A program made the position numbers and the translations under genes. Positions 54,227 through 61,894 of a stretch of 64,000 bases of DNA are shown here, piece after piece. How positions within the stretch are numbered: the stretch's first letter is position 1; each line of letters opens with the position of its first letter. The stretch is taken from assembly GCF_042683125.1 (NCBI RefSeq), contig NZ_JBHUIY010000013.1:40012-104011 (forward strand). Direction: 5' to 3'. The notes under the pieces were generated by a model. The model did not search any database, was not told the origin of the DNA, and saw only the letters and a list, made by a program, of their open reading frames with translations. This DNA comes from Phaeospirillum tilakii (GTDB lineage: Bacteria; Pseudomonadota; Alphaproteobacteria; Rhodospirillales; Magnetospirillaceae).

Positions 54227-54615
54227 CAGGGGGTCTCCCGTTTCAGACCGGCGGCATGCATCAGGCGACGGGTCTGCTGATGCCACAGGGCGACGGTATC
54301 CGGATCGACGGTCCCCTCGGGCGCATAGCGGAGATCAATCTCCCAACCGGGCAGCAGATCGGGGTGGCTGAGGACGAACGCCCGTAGCGCCGTGTCCTTC
54401 AACCCGTTGAATTTTTTTCTGATGATGTCACGCAGTTCGGGGAAATGGATGAATTTGATTTTTTCGTCGGGGAAATGGCGACGCCAAGCGGCCTTGGCCG
54501 CGCATTCGGCGGCGAAGCCGATCAGATGGCCGGCATTGTCGAAACGCCCGGTTTGGGCCAGGGCTTCGGCGTCCTGGAGATGACGCAGCGCCGCTGCCGG
54601 ATAATCCTCGTTCAC
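54226..54615 (-). CDS. HEPN-like domain protein
   Basis: 129 residues if GTG 54615 is the start; a longer frame begins at GTG 54666. The shorter form is chosen because a promoter (54648-54676) predicts transcription from about 54641, and GGGAAACAGGC precedes the start. The segment AAALRHLQDAEALAQTGRFDNAGHLIGFAAECAAKAAW matches the long helix pair of HEPN domains that bind or cut RNA. A clear R-x4-6-H site is not present, so catalysis is unproven. First gene of the operon with the KGGVGR and P-loop ATPases. Confidence 0.65.
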   Translation of the reverse strand: MNEDYPAAALRHLQDAEALAQTGRFDNAGHLIGFAAECAAKAAWRRHFPDEKIKFIHFPELRDIIRKKFNGLKDTALRAFVLSHPDLLPGWEIDLRYAPEGTVDPDTVALWHQQTRRLMHAAGLKRETP

Positions 54616-54647
54616 GCCTGTTTCCCGTCTGAGTTCCGCTGGCGAAA

Positions 54648-54676
54648 ACTCTAACCATCTCGACACGCGTCGCCAA
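54648..54676 (-). promoter_or_regulatory. Putative promoter of the HEPN-like/KGGVGR operon
   Basis: On the minus strand, -35 TTGGCG (complement of 54671-54676), a 17-base spacer, -10 TAGAGT (complement of 54648-54653). Transcription would begin near 54641. Confidence 0.5.
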
Positions 54677-54713
54677 ACCCCTTGTTGCGACAGGCGCCGC
54701 CACCGGACTCCCC

Positions 54714-54770
54714 CCGAAGCAGGTCCAGGAGCCGCTGGCTCCTGGCGGGTGCGGGCAGAGCCCGCATTTT
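54714..54770 (+). repeat. Dispersed two-hairpin repeat, CCAGGAGCC subtype
   Basis: CCAGGAGCC-GCT-GGCTCCTGG, CGGGTG, GCGGGC-AGA-GCCCGC, ATTTTT; nearly identical to 10338-10388 over the whole element including the GAAGCAGGTC prefix. Between codirectional genes. Confidence 0.85.
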
Positions 54771-54782
54771 TCGTTCACTTTT

Positions 54783-55394
54783 CTACCCCCTTTTGTTCCA
54801 GGGCTCGGCCACAACGCCGAGCCCGTCGATCCGCCAGCGCCGCAGCGGGGCGTTTTCCAGCAGCAGCGCCAGGGTTTCGAGGGCGCGGAACCAGCGGCTG
54901 TACTCGGCCCGCTGCATCCGCACCCAACTGTCGTCGGGCCAGAGCTGGAGCGGGCAATAGCACACCGCGACGGCGCGGCGGGTGCGGTTGCGGTAGCGGA
55001 TCTCGATCCGTTCGGCCTCGACCACCAGCGGGGCGCCGTCGCGCAGCACCGGCTCCAGGTGCTGGCTGGCCCCCCATTCGGGCAGGGTGCCGGCGCCGGC
55101 ATGGGCGACCAGCAGGGCGCGGCCGGGGCCGTCATCCATCAGCCCGACGGTGTCGGCGACCAGGGCGGCGTCGGGATGCAGCACCGGGCGCTGGCGTTCG
55201 GCGGTGGAGGGGATCACCGCGCCGAGCCGGGCGGCGGCGAGGGCGCGGGCGGTCGGGCTGGGGCCGCCGGCGAGGCGGGCCAGCTCGGCGGCGGGGTCGG
55301 TGCCGTCGTCGGCGCGCTGGCGGCGGTAGGTCCAGTCGAGCAGGGCCAGCAGCGAGGTGGTCTCGCGGGTGGCGGCGGGGCGGTGATGGGTCAT
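54783..55394 (-). CDS. Hypothetical phage-type protein
   Basis: 203 residues. Unrecognised, soluble. N-terminal TTSLLALLDWTYRRQRADDGTDPAAELARL, central LVADTVGLMDDGPGRALLVAHAGAGTLPEW, and a C-terminal beta-rich segment RIEIRYRNRTRRAVAVCYCPLQLWPDDSWVRMQRAEYSRWFRALETLALLLE. It follows two genes transcribed away from an S24 repressor, with an ATGA overlap, the place of early replication or accessory genes in a prophage. Genomic G+C. Confidence 0.6.
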   Translation of the reverse strand: MTHHRPAATRETTSLLALLDWTYRRQRADDGTDPAAELARLAGGPSPTARALAAARLGAVIPSTAERQRPVLHPDAALVADTVGLMDDGPGRALLVAHAGAGTLPEWGASQHLEPVLRDGAPLVVEAERIEIRYRNRTRRAVAVCYCPLQLWPDDSWVRMQRAEYSRWFRALETLALLLENAPLRRWRIDGLGVVAEPWNKRG

Positions 55395-56008
55395 GGACGG
55401 TCTCCGGGGCGGACGAGCAGGGCGACGGCGGATTCACCGGCGGCGACGCGGGCGCGCAGCTCGGCCAGGGCGGCGCGCTGGTCGGGCCCCAGCGTTTCGC
55501 GCCAGCGTTCGAGCCGGCGGTGGCGGGCCTCGGCCTCGGCGCGGTCGCGGGCGTCGAGGCGGGCGCGCAGCCGGGCGAGGCCGAGCCGGCGGTGCCAGCC
55601 GTGCAGCCGCTCCATCTCGGCCTCCAGCCAGCGGGCGACGTCGGCGAGGCGGGGCGGCTCGGCCCAGCGATGGGTCAGCGCCACCCGGTCGAAGGCGGCG
55701 GCCAGCGCGGCGGCGGGGTAGGGCGACAGCAGCCGCCGCCACTCGCCCAGCGTCACCGGGTGGGGCTGGGGCACCCCGGCATCCCACAGCCGCTGCATCA
55801 GCCCGGCCAGGGTGGCGGGGGCCACCGGGGCCAGCGCCGCCTCGGCCGCGTCGAGCGCGGCGGGCAGGGCGGCCGCCACCCCGGGCGGCAGCGGCGCGGC
55901 GAGGATCTGGGCCTCAGCCCGCGAGGTCAGGAAATGCCGCAAGGGTGCGGCGGCGGCTGGCATCGGGGTCGTAGCCGGCCCGGCGGGCGGGCGGCGCCTC
56001 TCGGTCAT
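55391..56008 (-). CDS. Hypothetical phage-type early protein
   Basis: 205 residues from ATG 56008 (MTERRRPPAG), with AAGGAA about ten bases upstream; ATG 56017 is the alternative. Helical, Ala/Arg/Leu-rich, ending in a likely coiled coil (HRRLGLARLRARLDARDRAEAEARHRRLERWRETLG). No recognised domain. The 95-base overlap with the upstream gene is unusually large, so a start further downstream is possible, but the frame upstream of both is open. Middle gene of the leftward phage-like operon. Confidence 0.55.
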   Translation of the reverse strand: MTERRRPPAGPATTPMPAAAAPLRHFLTSRAEAQILAAPLPPGVAAALPAALDAAEAALAPVAPATLAGLMQRLWDAGVPQPHPVTLGEWRRLLSPYPAAALAAAFDRVALTHRWAEPPRLADVARWLEAEMERLHGWHRRLGLARLRARLDARDRAEAEARHRRLERWRETLGPDQRAALAELRARVAAGESAVALLVRPGDRP

Positions 56009-56444
56009 GATCGTCATTTCCTTGTTGGAGTCTTTTGAGTCCCGGTCGGGCGGCGGTCGGGGCGCGGTCGGGCGCCGGTCGGACCCCGGTCGGGGCGAGC
56101 TGATAAAGGTCGTATTTGCAGATGGTTATGATCGTCAGGCCCGATCGGACCTCGGTGGTGACGAAGCCGGTGGCGACGAAGTGGCGCAGCCGGCCGAGCG
56201 CGGTGGCCTTGGCGCATTCCCACGCCCGGGCCAGCCCGGCCAGCGGCATGCAGACCTGCCCGCGCGCCAGCGTCACCGCCTGCCCGGCCACCCGGCGGCT
56301 GCCGGGCTGCCAGGCGGCATGGAGGATCAGCCAGATCGCGGCATATTCGTCGTCCTTGCCGCGGAACTGGGGGTGGCCGATCAGGTCGCGATGGATCAGG
56401 ACGAAGCCGCCGGCCGGGCGGGAGGGGGGAGGTTGTTGGGTCAT
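55914..56444 (-). CDS. Phage-type replication/helix-turn-helix protein
   Basis: 176 residues. GGFVLIHRDLIGHPQFRGKDDEYAAIWLILHAAW, followed by LARGQVCMPLAGLARAWECAKATALGRLRHFVATGFVTTEVRSGLTIITICKYDLYQ: this pattern (intervening beta hairpin after a winged helix-turn-helix) resembles phage replication-type O proteins and DnaD-like regulators in prophages. C-terminal linker is Pro/Arg-rich. ATG 56444 lies directly beside the operator cluster and divergent from the S24 repressor, so it is the first early gene of the leftward operon. Confidence 0.7.
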   Translation of the reverse strand: MTQQPPPSRPAGGFVLIHRDLIGHPQFRGKDDEYAAIWLILHAAWQPGSRRVAGQAVTLARGQVCMPLAGLARAWECAKATALGRLRHFVATGFVTTEVRSGLTIITICKYDLYQLAPTGVRPAPDRAPTAARPGLKRLQQGNDDHDREAPPARRAGYDPDASRRRTLAAFPDLAG

Positions 56445-56445
56445 G

Positions 56446-56530
56446 TCCCATTGCTATGGGAGAAATCCCATCAGGTCAACGGGAAAAATCCCCACTGCCC
56501 AAGCCCCCACCGGCATGGGATAGTTGCCCA
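56446..56530. promoter_or_regulatory. Phage operator cluster between repressor and early operon
   Basis: Half-sites ATGGGA and TCCCAT are spaced by four bases: TCCCAT-tgct-ATGGGA (56446-56461), ATGGGA-gaaa-TCCCAT (56456-56471, sharing a half-site), GGGA-aaaa-TCCC (56481-56492) and ATGGGA-tagt-TGCCCA (56515-56530). A leftward promoter -35 TTGACC (56474-56479) with 17 bases to TAGCAA (56451-56456) is overlapped by the first two sites. Confidence 0.75.
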
Positions 56531-57298
56531 ATGGCCTATTCCCCCGATCGCACCGCGAGGCTCGCCGCCGGCCTGAGGCGGCTGATGGAACAGACCGGCC
56601 ACGTCGAACAGAAGGGGCTGGCGGTCGCCGCCGGTCTCAACGACACGGCGGTGCGCGACATCCTCAAGGGCAAGTCGCTCGACCCCCGGGTCAGCACCGT
56701 CGCCGCGCTGGCCCGCGTGCTGGGCGGCGGGGTGCTCGACCTGTTCGATCTGCCGCCGCCCGATCCGCTCCCGTCCGGCGCGCTGGTCCGCGCCCCGGGG
56801 CTGGAGGACGCCCCCGCTCCGGCTCCCGCCGCGCCCCGGCCCAGCCTGCGCGACGGGGTGATCGAAATCTGTCAGACCGAATTCGTCGCGGTGCCCCGCT
56901 TCGACGCCCGCCTGTCGGCCGGCGCCGGCAGCCTGCTGCCGGAACAGCCCGAGCCCGAGGGCTATCAATTGTTCGAACGGCAGTGGCTGCGCGCGGTCAC
57001 CGCCGCCGTGCCGCCCCACCTCGCCTTGCTGCGGGTCGATGGCGACAGCATGGAGGACACCCTGTCCGATGGCGATTGGGTGCTGATCGACCGCGAGCAG
57101 ACCAACCCGGCGCGCGAGGGGATCTATGCCCTGCGGGTCGATGACGTGGTGTGGGTCAAGCGGCTGTCGGTCAACCGCCCCAACCGTACCATCGAGGTGA
57201 TCAGCGACAACAAACGCTGGCCGCCCCAGTCCTGGCCGGCCGAGCAGGTCGCGGTGATCGGGCGGATCGTCTGGCTGGTCGGCCGCAAGGTCGCCTGA
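56531..57298 (+). CDS. S24-family phage repressor (XRE helix-turn-helix, CI-like)
   Basis: 255 residues from ATG 56531; the in-frame stretch upstream passes through the operators. Residues 1-75: XRE helix-turn-helix (QKGLAVAAGLNDTAVRDILKGKSLDPRVSTVAALARVL). A Pro-rich linker follows, then the S24/LexA-like peptidase: cleavage-site-like LSAGAGS near 130, nucleophile S in VDGDSMEDTL (about 171), base K in VWVKRL (about 208). It should self-cleave upon RecA activation and bind the ATGGGA-type operators upstream. Intact, though a complete prophage is absent here. Confidence 0.92.
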   Translation: MAYSPDRTARLAAGLRRLMEQTGHVEQKGLAVAAGLNDTAVRDILKGKSLDPRVSTVAALARVLGGGVLDLFDLPPPDPLPSGALVRAPGLEDAPAPAPAAPRPSLRDGVIEICQTEFVAVPRFDARLSAGAGSLLPEQPEPEGYQLFERQWLRAVTAAVPPHLALLRVDGDSMEDTLSDGDWVLIDREQTNPAREGIYALRVDDVVWVKRLSVNRPNRTIEVISDNKRWPPQSWPAEQVAVIGRIVWLVGRKVA

Positions 57299-57314
57299 GC
57301 CCCCGCGCCGTCAG

Positions 57315-57362
57315 GCGGGCGCCGCCCGCACCCGCCAAGGGCCGCAAGGCCCTTGGAACCCA
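57315..57362 (-). repeat. Dispersed two-hairpin repeat
   Basis: GCGGGCGCCGCCCGC, CCCGC, CCAAGGGCC-GCAA-GGCCCTTGG. The first of two oppositely oriented copies between the convergent repressor and FkbM genes. Confidence 0.85.
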
Positions 57363-57430
57363 TTGGGTGTCGGGCACGGACCGGCCTGTCAGCTTGGGCG
57401 CGGGGGTTTGCCGCGCGAAGGGCAAGGAAA

Positions 57431-57477
57431 GGGATCCAAGGGCCTGCGGCCCTTGGCGGGCGTGGGCGGAGCCCACA
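57431..57477 (+). repeat. Dispersed two-hairpin repeat
   Basis: CCAAGGGCC-TGC-GGCCCTTGG, CGGGCG, TGGGC-GGA-GCCCA. Second of two copies in the 245-base gap, inverted relative to 57315-57362, so the pair could itself form one long foldback. Confidence 0.85.
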
Positions 57478-57543
57478 CATCCCCCCGAAACCCGAGATGA
57501 GCCAGACGGCAGCCCTCCCGACTTAACGCCAATGATTGAGGCC

Positions 57544-58689
57544 TCAGGCCGCCGGCGGCTGTCCGTAGAGGATGGTTTCGTAGCGGTAGGGCGCGTGGTG
57601 GCTGAGGTAGAAGCGGTAGCCGAGGTCGAGGTTGACTAGGTAATCGAGGATCTCGACGAACTGTTCGAACGGCTCGTGATAGACCGAGATCGCCAGTTTG
57701 GGGCGGAGGCGGCGCAGGGTCTCGACGCTGCCGCGCAGGGCTTCGGGCTCGGCGCCCTCGATGTCGAACTTGATGAAGTCGCAGCGTTGCTCGGGCTGGG
57801 CGGCGACATGGGAATCAAGGCTGATCAGCGAGCAGACGGCATTGCCCTCGCCCTGGCGCAGCACCCGGCTGTCGCCGTGTTCGCCGTGATTGAAGGGCAG
57901 GGTGGCGGCTTCCGACCACAGGCCGACCGGTTCGAGCCGGACGTTGTGGCGGGGCGCCAGCGCCGTGGCGAGGGGGTCGATGACGGCGAGGTCGGCCTCG
58001 AAGGCGTAGACCCGGCCGAGCGGCCCGACCGATTTCGAGAATTCGATGGTCAGATCCTCGCCGCCGGTCGAGATGCCGGCTTCATAGACGAAATCGCCCG
58101 GGGCGACCTGGACCTGTTCGTGGAAATACTGGTGGAGGTTGGAGAAGGGCATGAAGCCGCTGTCGCCGGTCAGGCGGTATTTGATCCCGCCCAGGAACAC
58201 GTCGCGGCTGTGCTGGTCGGCCAGGGCGTTGCAGCAGCGGGTGATGCGCTCGATGTTGTCGATCACGAACTGGGCCGGGAACGGCTGCGTCGAGATGAAG
58301 AAGCGCAGCACCGGCTGGATCGCGGCATAGTCGATCTGCACCTCGGCGGCGATGCCGAGTTCCAGCGCGCGCAGGAAGGTCGGGGCATAGCCGCCCTCGC
58401 CCCACAGGTCGCCGTTGCTGAACAGGCAGGGGATCTTGCCGCCAAGCTCGATCCCGGGCTCCAGCGGCAGGATGCGCGGCGGGACGGTGTGGGTGGTGGC
58501 GTAGAACCGGGTGGCGAGGTCGAGATTCCGCGGCAGCACCACCACCACCGCCTCGGCCGGATCGACCCGGGTGACGATGCACCGCACGTTGGGCAGCGCC
58601 TTCATCCGCGCGACGACGTCGTCGGAGGTCAGCAGCGGCAGCGCCGGGGCCGGCGCCGGGGGGGACGGAGCGAAGGAAAGATCGGACAT
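57544..58689 (-). CDS. FkbM-family methyltransferase
   Basis: 381 residues. The N-terminal 170 residues are not recognisable. The C-terminal Rossmann methyltransferase region: DFVYEAGISTGGEDLTIEFSKSVGPLGRVYAFEADLAVIDPLATALAPR (SAM-binding), and the FkbM motif CDFIKFDIEGAEPEALRGSVETL near residue 295. The canonical DVGANIG motif is replaced by EAGISTG. It probably O-methylates a sugar or a lipid-linked glycan. No close neighbour shares the pathway; the gene is convergent with the phage repressor across two repeats. Confidence 0.88.
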   Translation of the reverse strand: MSDLSFAPSPPAPAPALPLLTSDDVVARMKALPNVRCIVTRVDPAEAVVVVLPRNLDLATRFYATTHTVPPRILPLEPGIELGGKIPCLFSNGDLWGEGGYAPTFLRALELGIAAEVQIDYAAIQPVLRFFISTQPFPAQFVIDNIERITRCCNALADQHSRDVFLGGIKYRLTGDSGFMPFSNLHQYFHEQVQVAPGDFVYEAGISTGGEDLTIEFSKSVGPLGRVYAFEADLAVIDPLATALAPRHNVRLEPVGLWSEAATLPFNHGEHGDSRVLRQGEGNAVCSLISLDSHVAAQPEQRCDFIKFDIEGAEPEALRGSVETLRRLRPKLAISVYHEPFEQFVEILDYLVNLDLGYRFYLSHHAPYRYETILYGQPPAA

Positions 58690-58826
58690 CGCAGCCTCTG
58701 TTCATTCTGTACCGGGACGGCGGGGCGGCGGCCCCGCGCGAAGACGGCTTCTGCGCCTTCGCTGGCGCCAGATCCTAGCCGCGTCGCGGTGGGAGATGAA
58801 TGAACGGCTTAACGCAGCGGTGGGGA

Positions 58827-59462
58827 TCACCAGCCGCCGCAGCCCAGCCACTCGTCGAGCATCGCCAGCCGGTCGGCGCCCCAGAACGGCTCGCCGTCGG
58901 CGATCATGAAGGGCGAGCCGAAGATGCCGCGCCGCAACGCCTCGTCGGTGCGGTCCTTGAGCCGCTGCTTGACCGCCGGCTCGGCGGCGGCGGCGATCAG
59001 GGTCTCGGCCGGGTAGGGGACGATCGCCCCGGCGGCGGCGACGGTGGTCTCGGCGTCGGTCAGGGCGATCCCCTCGATGAAGGCGGCGTCGAGACAGCGT
59101 TTGGCGAAGCGCGCCGCCACCGCCGGATCGCGCGCCTCCAGCCAGTAGAACAGCCGGCTGGGGGGCAGGGCGGCAAACGGGTGCCCCGGCGGCAGGCGGA
59201 ACCGCACCCCCAGCCGCCGGGCCTGGCGGTCCCAGTCATGGCGGGCATAATCGCCGCGCAGCGGGGTGGTGGTCAGGCCCTGCATCCCGGTGGTCTTGAA
59301 CGCCACCCCGAGCAGGAACGGCCGCCACAGCACGGCGCGGCCGTGGCGTTCGGCCACCGTCTCGATCTCGCGGCTGGCGAAGAAGGCGTAAGGCGAGCTG
59401 AAATCGAACCAGAATTCGATCGGGGCCGGACTGGCGGCGGCGCGGTCGAGGGTGGTGGGCAT
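58827..59462 (-). CDS. 2-hydroxychromene-2-carboxylate isomerase family protein (DsbA-fold)
   Basis: 211 residues from ATG 59462 (MPTTLDRAAASP). FWFDFSSPYAFFASREIETVAERHGRAVLWRPFLLG is the family start (Ser in FSSPY replaces the Cys-active-site of DsbA), and GIFGSPFMIADGEPFWGADRLAMLDEWL has the cis-Pro loop and typical ending. Kappa-class GST-like; in naphthalene degradation the enzyme isomerises 2-hydroxychromene-2-carboxylate using glutathione. No aromatic pathway is next to it, so the reaction is uncertain. Confidence 0.92.
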   Translation of the reverse strand: MPTTLDRAAASPAPIEFWFDFSSPYAFFASREIETVAERHGRAVLWRPFLLGVAFKTTGMQGLTTTPLRGDYARHDWDRQARRLGVRFRLPPGHPFAALPPSRLFYWLEARDPAVAARFAKRCLDAAFIEGIALTDAETTVAAAGAIVPYPAETLIAAAAEPAVKQRLKDRTDEALRRGIFGSPFMIADGEPFWGADRLAMLDEWLGCGGW

Positions 59463-59581
59463 CGGTCTCTCCCTGCGGGGGCATGCGGCGGGGGACCGAT
59501 GGTAGCGGGCGGGGCGGGGCGGCACAACCGAACCCTGGCCCGGGGAGGCGCCCCCCGGAAGCGGGGGGGCGCCGGTCGGGA

Positions 59582-59821
59582 TCAGCCGTGCAGGCTGTGA
59601 TAGCGGGCGAGCAGGGCGTCGCGGCTTTCGCTGAGGCCGGCGACGATCGCATCGGCCGGGCAGACCAGTTGGCATTGCGGCGTGTCGTCGGCGCCGACGC
59701 ATTCGGTGCAGCGCGCGGCGTCGATCACATAGATCACGTCGCCGGCCGAGATGGCCTGATTGGGACAGCTCGACACGCAGGCGTCGCAGGCGGTGCAGTC
59801 GTCGGTGATCTTCAGGGACAT
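59582..59821 (-). CDS. Ferredoxin with two 4Fe-4S clusters (YfhL-like)
   Basis: 79 residues. CTACDACVSSCP and CTECVGADDTPQCQLVCP give two CX2CX2CX3CP-type cluster motifs, the second with a longer loop (C-x2-C-x8-C-x3-C) as in YfhL-type ferredoxins. It is cytosolic and electron-carrying. Divergent from korAB over 341 bases; 2-oxoacid:ferredoxin oxidoreductases need such a partner, so it is a likely electron acceptor (inference). GAGAGGAACG precedes ATG 59821. Confidence 0.94.
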   Translation of the reverse strand: MSLKITDDCTACDACVSSCPNQAISAGDVIYVIDAARCTECVGADDTPQCQLVCPADAIVAGLSESRDALLARYHSLHG

Positions 59822-60162
59822 GGCACGTTCCTCTCGGTTGCGGGGGAAGGCGTCGCCCGGACTTGCCGCCGGCCGGGGCCAGGGCCGGGCGTGCCGTTAC
59901 AGGGGTCCCGGACGATATGATTGGTTGAAGCCGCCCGCTTGGCAATCTCTTTCCCACTCCGGCGCGCGGATGGCCGTTCCGGCGCAAATCCCGCTCGCGG
60001 GCGGCCGAAGGCCCCGCTATGATGACCCCTCCCCAGCCAGGGCCCGGTTTCCTCCGTCCCGGCGACGTCACCGCACAGCGGTTTCCCCCGGGGGCGGGGG
60101 AGACGCGCGCGTGAGCGTTCGCGCCCCGGCCTTTGGGGCCAGACAGCGAGGAACGCAAATCC
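59822..60162. other. Divergent intergenic region between ferredoxin and korAB
   Basis: 341 bases. Contains GTTTCCCCC-GGGGGCGGGGGAGAC, a weak GC hairpin. Promoters for both genes must lie here, but no consensus -35/-10 pair is distinct. No coding frame with support. Confidence 0.45.
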
Positions 60163-61893
60163 ATGACGGTCAGTTCAGGTTCAGTCTCGATCGCCTTGTG
60201 CGGCAGCGGTGGCGCGGGGGTGATGACCGCCGCCAACATGCTGGTCGATGCGGCGGCCCATGCCGGCTATTACGCCTTGTTCAGCCGCTCGTCCGGGCCG
60301 CAGATCCGCGGCGGCGAGGCGGCGGCGCTGCTGCGCCTGTCGGCCGAGCCGGTCACCTCGGTCGATGACACCTATCAGATCCTGCTGGCGGTCGATTGGC
60401 AGAACGTGGTCCGCTTTGCCGCCGAGCTGCCGCTGTCGGCCGACAGCGTGATCGTCGCCGACCCCGCCGCCGGCGCGGTGCCCGACCTGCTGGCCGGCGC
60501 CGGCGCCCGGATGGCCGAACTGGCGATGAAGGAGCAGGCCCAGACCATTCCCGGCGGCCGTCCCAACATGATCGCGCTCGGCGCCGTGGCCAGCCTGATC
60601 GGCCTGCCGGTCGAGGCGGTGGTCGAGGTGCTGGGCAAGTCGCTGAAGAAGAAGCGCGCCGACGCGCTGGAGGCCTCGATCGCGGCGGTGCGGCTGGGGG
60701 CTGAAATCGCCGCCCGGCTCGATCTGCCCTGCCGCCGCCTGCCGCCGCCCCAGGCCCATCAGGGCCGCTGGGCGATCAGCGGCAACCACGCCGCCGGCCT
60801 CGGCGCCATTCGCGGCGGCGTCCGCTTCTGCGCCGCCTACCCGATCACCCCGGCGACCGAATCGCTCGAATATCTCAGCACCGCGCTGCCCCGGGTCGGC
60901 GGGGTGTTCGTCCAGGCCGAGGACGAGCTGGCCTCGATCAACATGTGCATCGGCGCCTCGTTCGGCGGCGATCCCGCCATCACCGCCACCGCCGGCCCCG
61001 GTCTGTCGCTGATGACCGAGGCGCTCGGCCTCGCCGTCGCCTCGGAAACCCCGCTGGTGGTGCTCGACGTCCAGCGCGGCGGCCCCTCGACCGGCATTCC
61101 CACCAAGTCGGAACAGTCCGACCTCAACATCGCCCTCTATGGCCTGCATGGCGACGCCCCCCATCTGGTGCTGGCGCCGCAATCGATCGCCGACTGTCTG
61201 TTCACCACCCAGTGGGCGGTGGCGCTGGCCGAGGCGACCCAGGCCCCCTGCATCGTCCTGTCCGACCAGTCGCTCGGCCAGTCGCGCGCGGTGATCGACC
61301 CCACCCCGGCGGCGCCGTTCGTCGCCCGCCGCCTGCTGGCCCAGACCCCGGCCGAGGGCGAGGTGTTCAAGCGTTATGCCGTCACCAACAGCGGCGTCTC
61401 GCCGATGCCGCTGCCCGGTACCCCCGGCTGCCAGTACACCGCCGACGGGCTGGAGCATGCCGAATCCGGCACCCCCTCGACCCAGTCGTCCGACCATGCC
61501 CGCCAGCTCGACAAGCGGCTGCGCAAGCTGCTGCTCCAGGAATACGGCCCGCATTGGGCCACCCTCGACGGCGACGGCGAGATCGCGGTGATCACCTGGG
61601 GCTCCTGTACCGGCGCCGCGCGCGAGGCGGTCCACCGCGCCCGCGCCCAGGGCATGTCGGTGCGGCTGGTCGCGCCGCGCCTGCTGTTCCCGACCCGGCC
61701 CGACGACATGGCCCGCGCGCTGGACGGCGTCACCCGCATCCTGGTGGTCGAACAGAGCCATCTCGGGCAGTTCACCCGCTATCTGCGCGGGGAATACGAC
61801 CTGCCGGCCCGGCCGGAAGTGTTCAGCCGCCCCGGCCCGCTGCCGATCCGCCCCGGGGAAATCCATGCCCGCCTTGCCGCGATGGGGAAGTAA
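60163..61893 (+). CDS. korA: 2-oxoacid:acceptor oxidoreductase subunit alpha (gamma-alpha fused)
   Basis: 576 residues from ATG 60163 (MTVSSGSVSIALCGSGGAGVMTAANML), with GAGGAACGC upstream. Residues 1-185: gamma domain (SGGAGVMTAANMLVDAAAHAGYYALFSRSSGPQIRGGEAAALLRL). From about 195: alpha subunit with the pyrimidine-binding region (GNHAAGLGAIRGGVRFCAAYPITPATESLEYLS; PSTGIPTKSEQSDL), then the oxidoreductase domain II. This is the KorA-type two-subunit 2-oxoglutarate (or related 2-oxoacid) : ferredoxin oxidoreductase, which decarboxylates to acyl-CoA with reduced ferredoxin, usable in both directions of the reductive TCA cycle. Downstream korB starts one base after the stop. Confidence 0.94.
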   Translation: MTVSSGSVSIALCGSGGAGVMTAANMLVDAAAHAGYYALFSRSSGPQIRGGEAAALLRLSAEPVTSVDDTYQILLAVDWQNVVRFAAELPLSADSVIVADPAAGAVPDLLAGAGARMAELAMKEQAQTIPGGRPNMIALGAVASLIGLPVEAVVEVLGKSLKKKRADALEASIAAVRLGAEIAARLDLPCRRLPPPQAHQGRWAISGNHAAGLGAIRGGVRFCAAYPITPATESLEYLSTALPRVGGVFVQAEDELASINMCIGASFGGDPAITATAGPGLSLMTEALGLAVASETPLVVLDVQRGGPSTGIPTKSEQSDLNIALYGLHGDAPHLVLAPQSIADCLFTTQWAVALAEATQAPCIVLSDQSLGQSRAVIDPTPAAPFVARRLLAQTPAEGEVFKRYAVTNSGVSPMPLPGTPGCQYTADGLEHAESGTPSTQSSDHARQLDKRLRKLLLQEYGPHWATLDGDGEIAVITWGSCTGAAREAVHRARAQGMSVRLVAPRLLFPTRPDDMARALDGVTRILVVEQSHLGQFTRYLRGEYDLPARPEVFSRPGPLPIRPGEIHARLAAMGK

Positions 61894-61894
61894 C

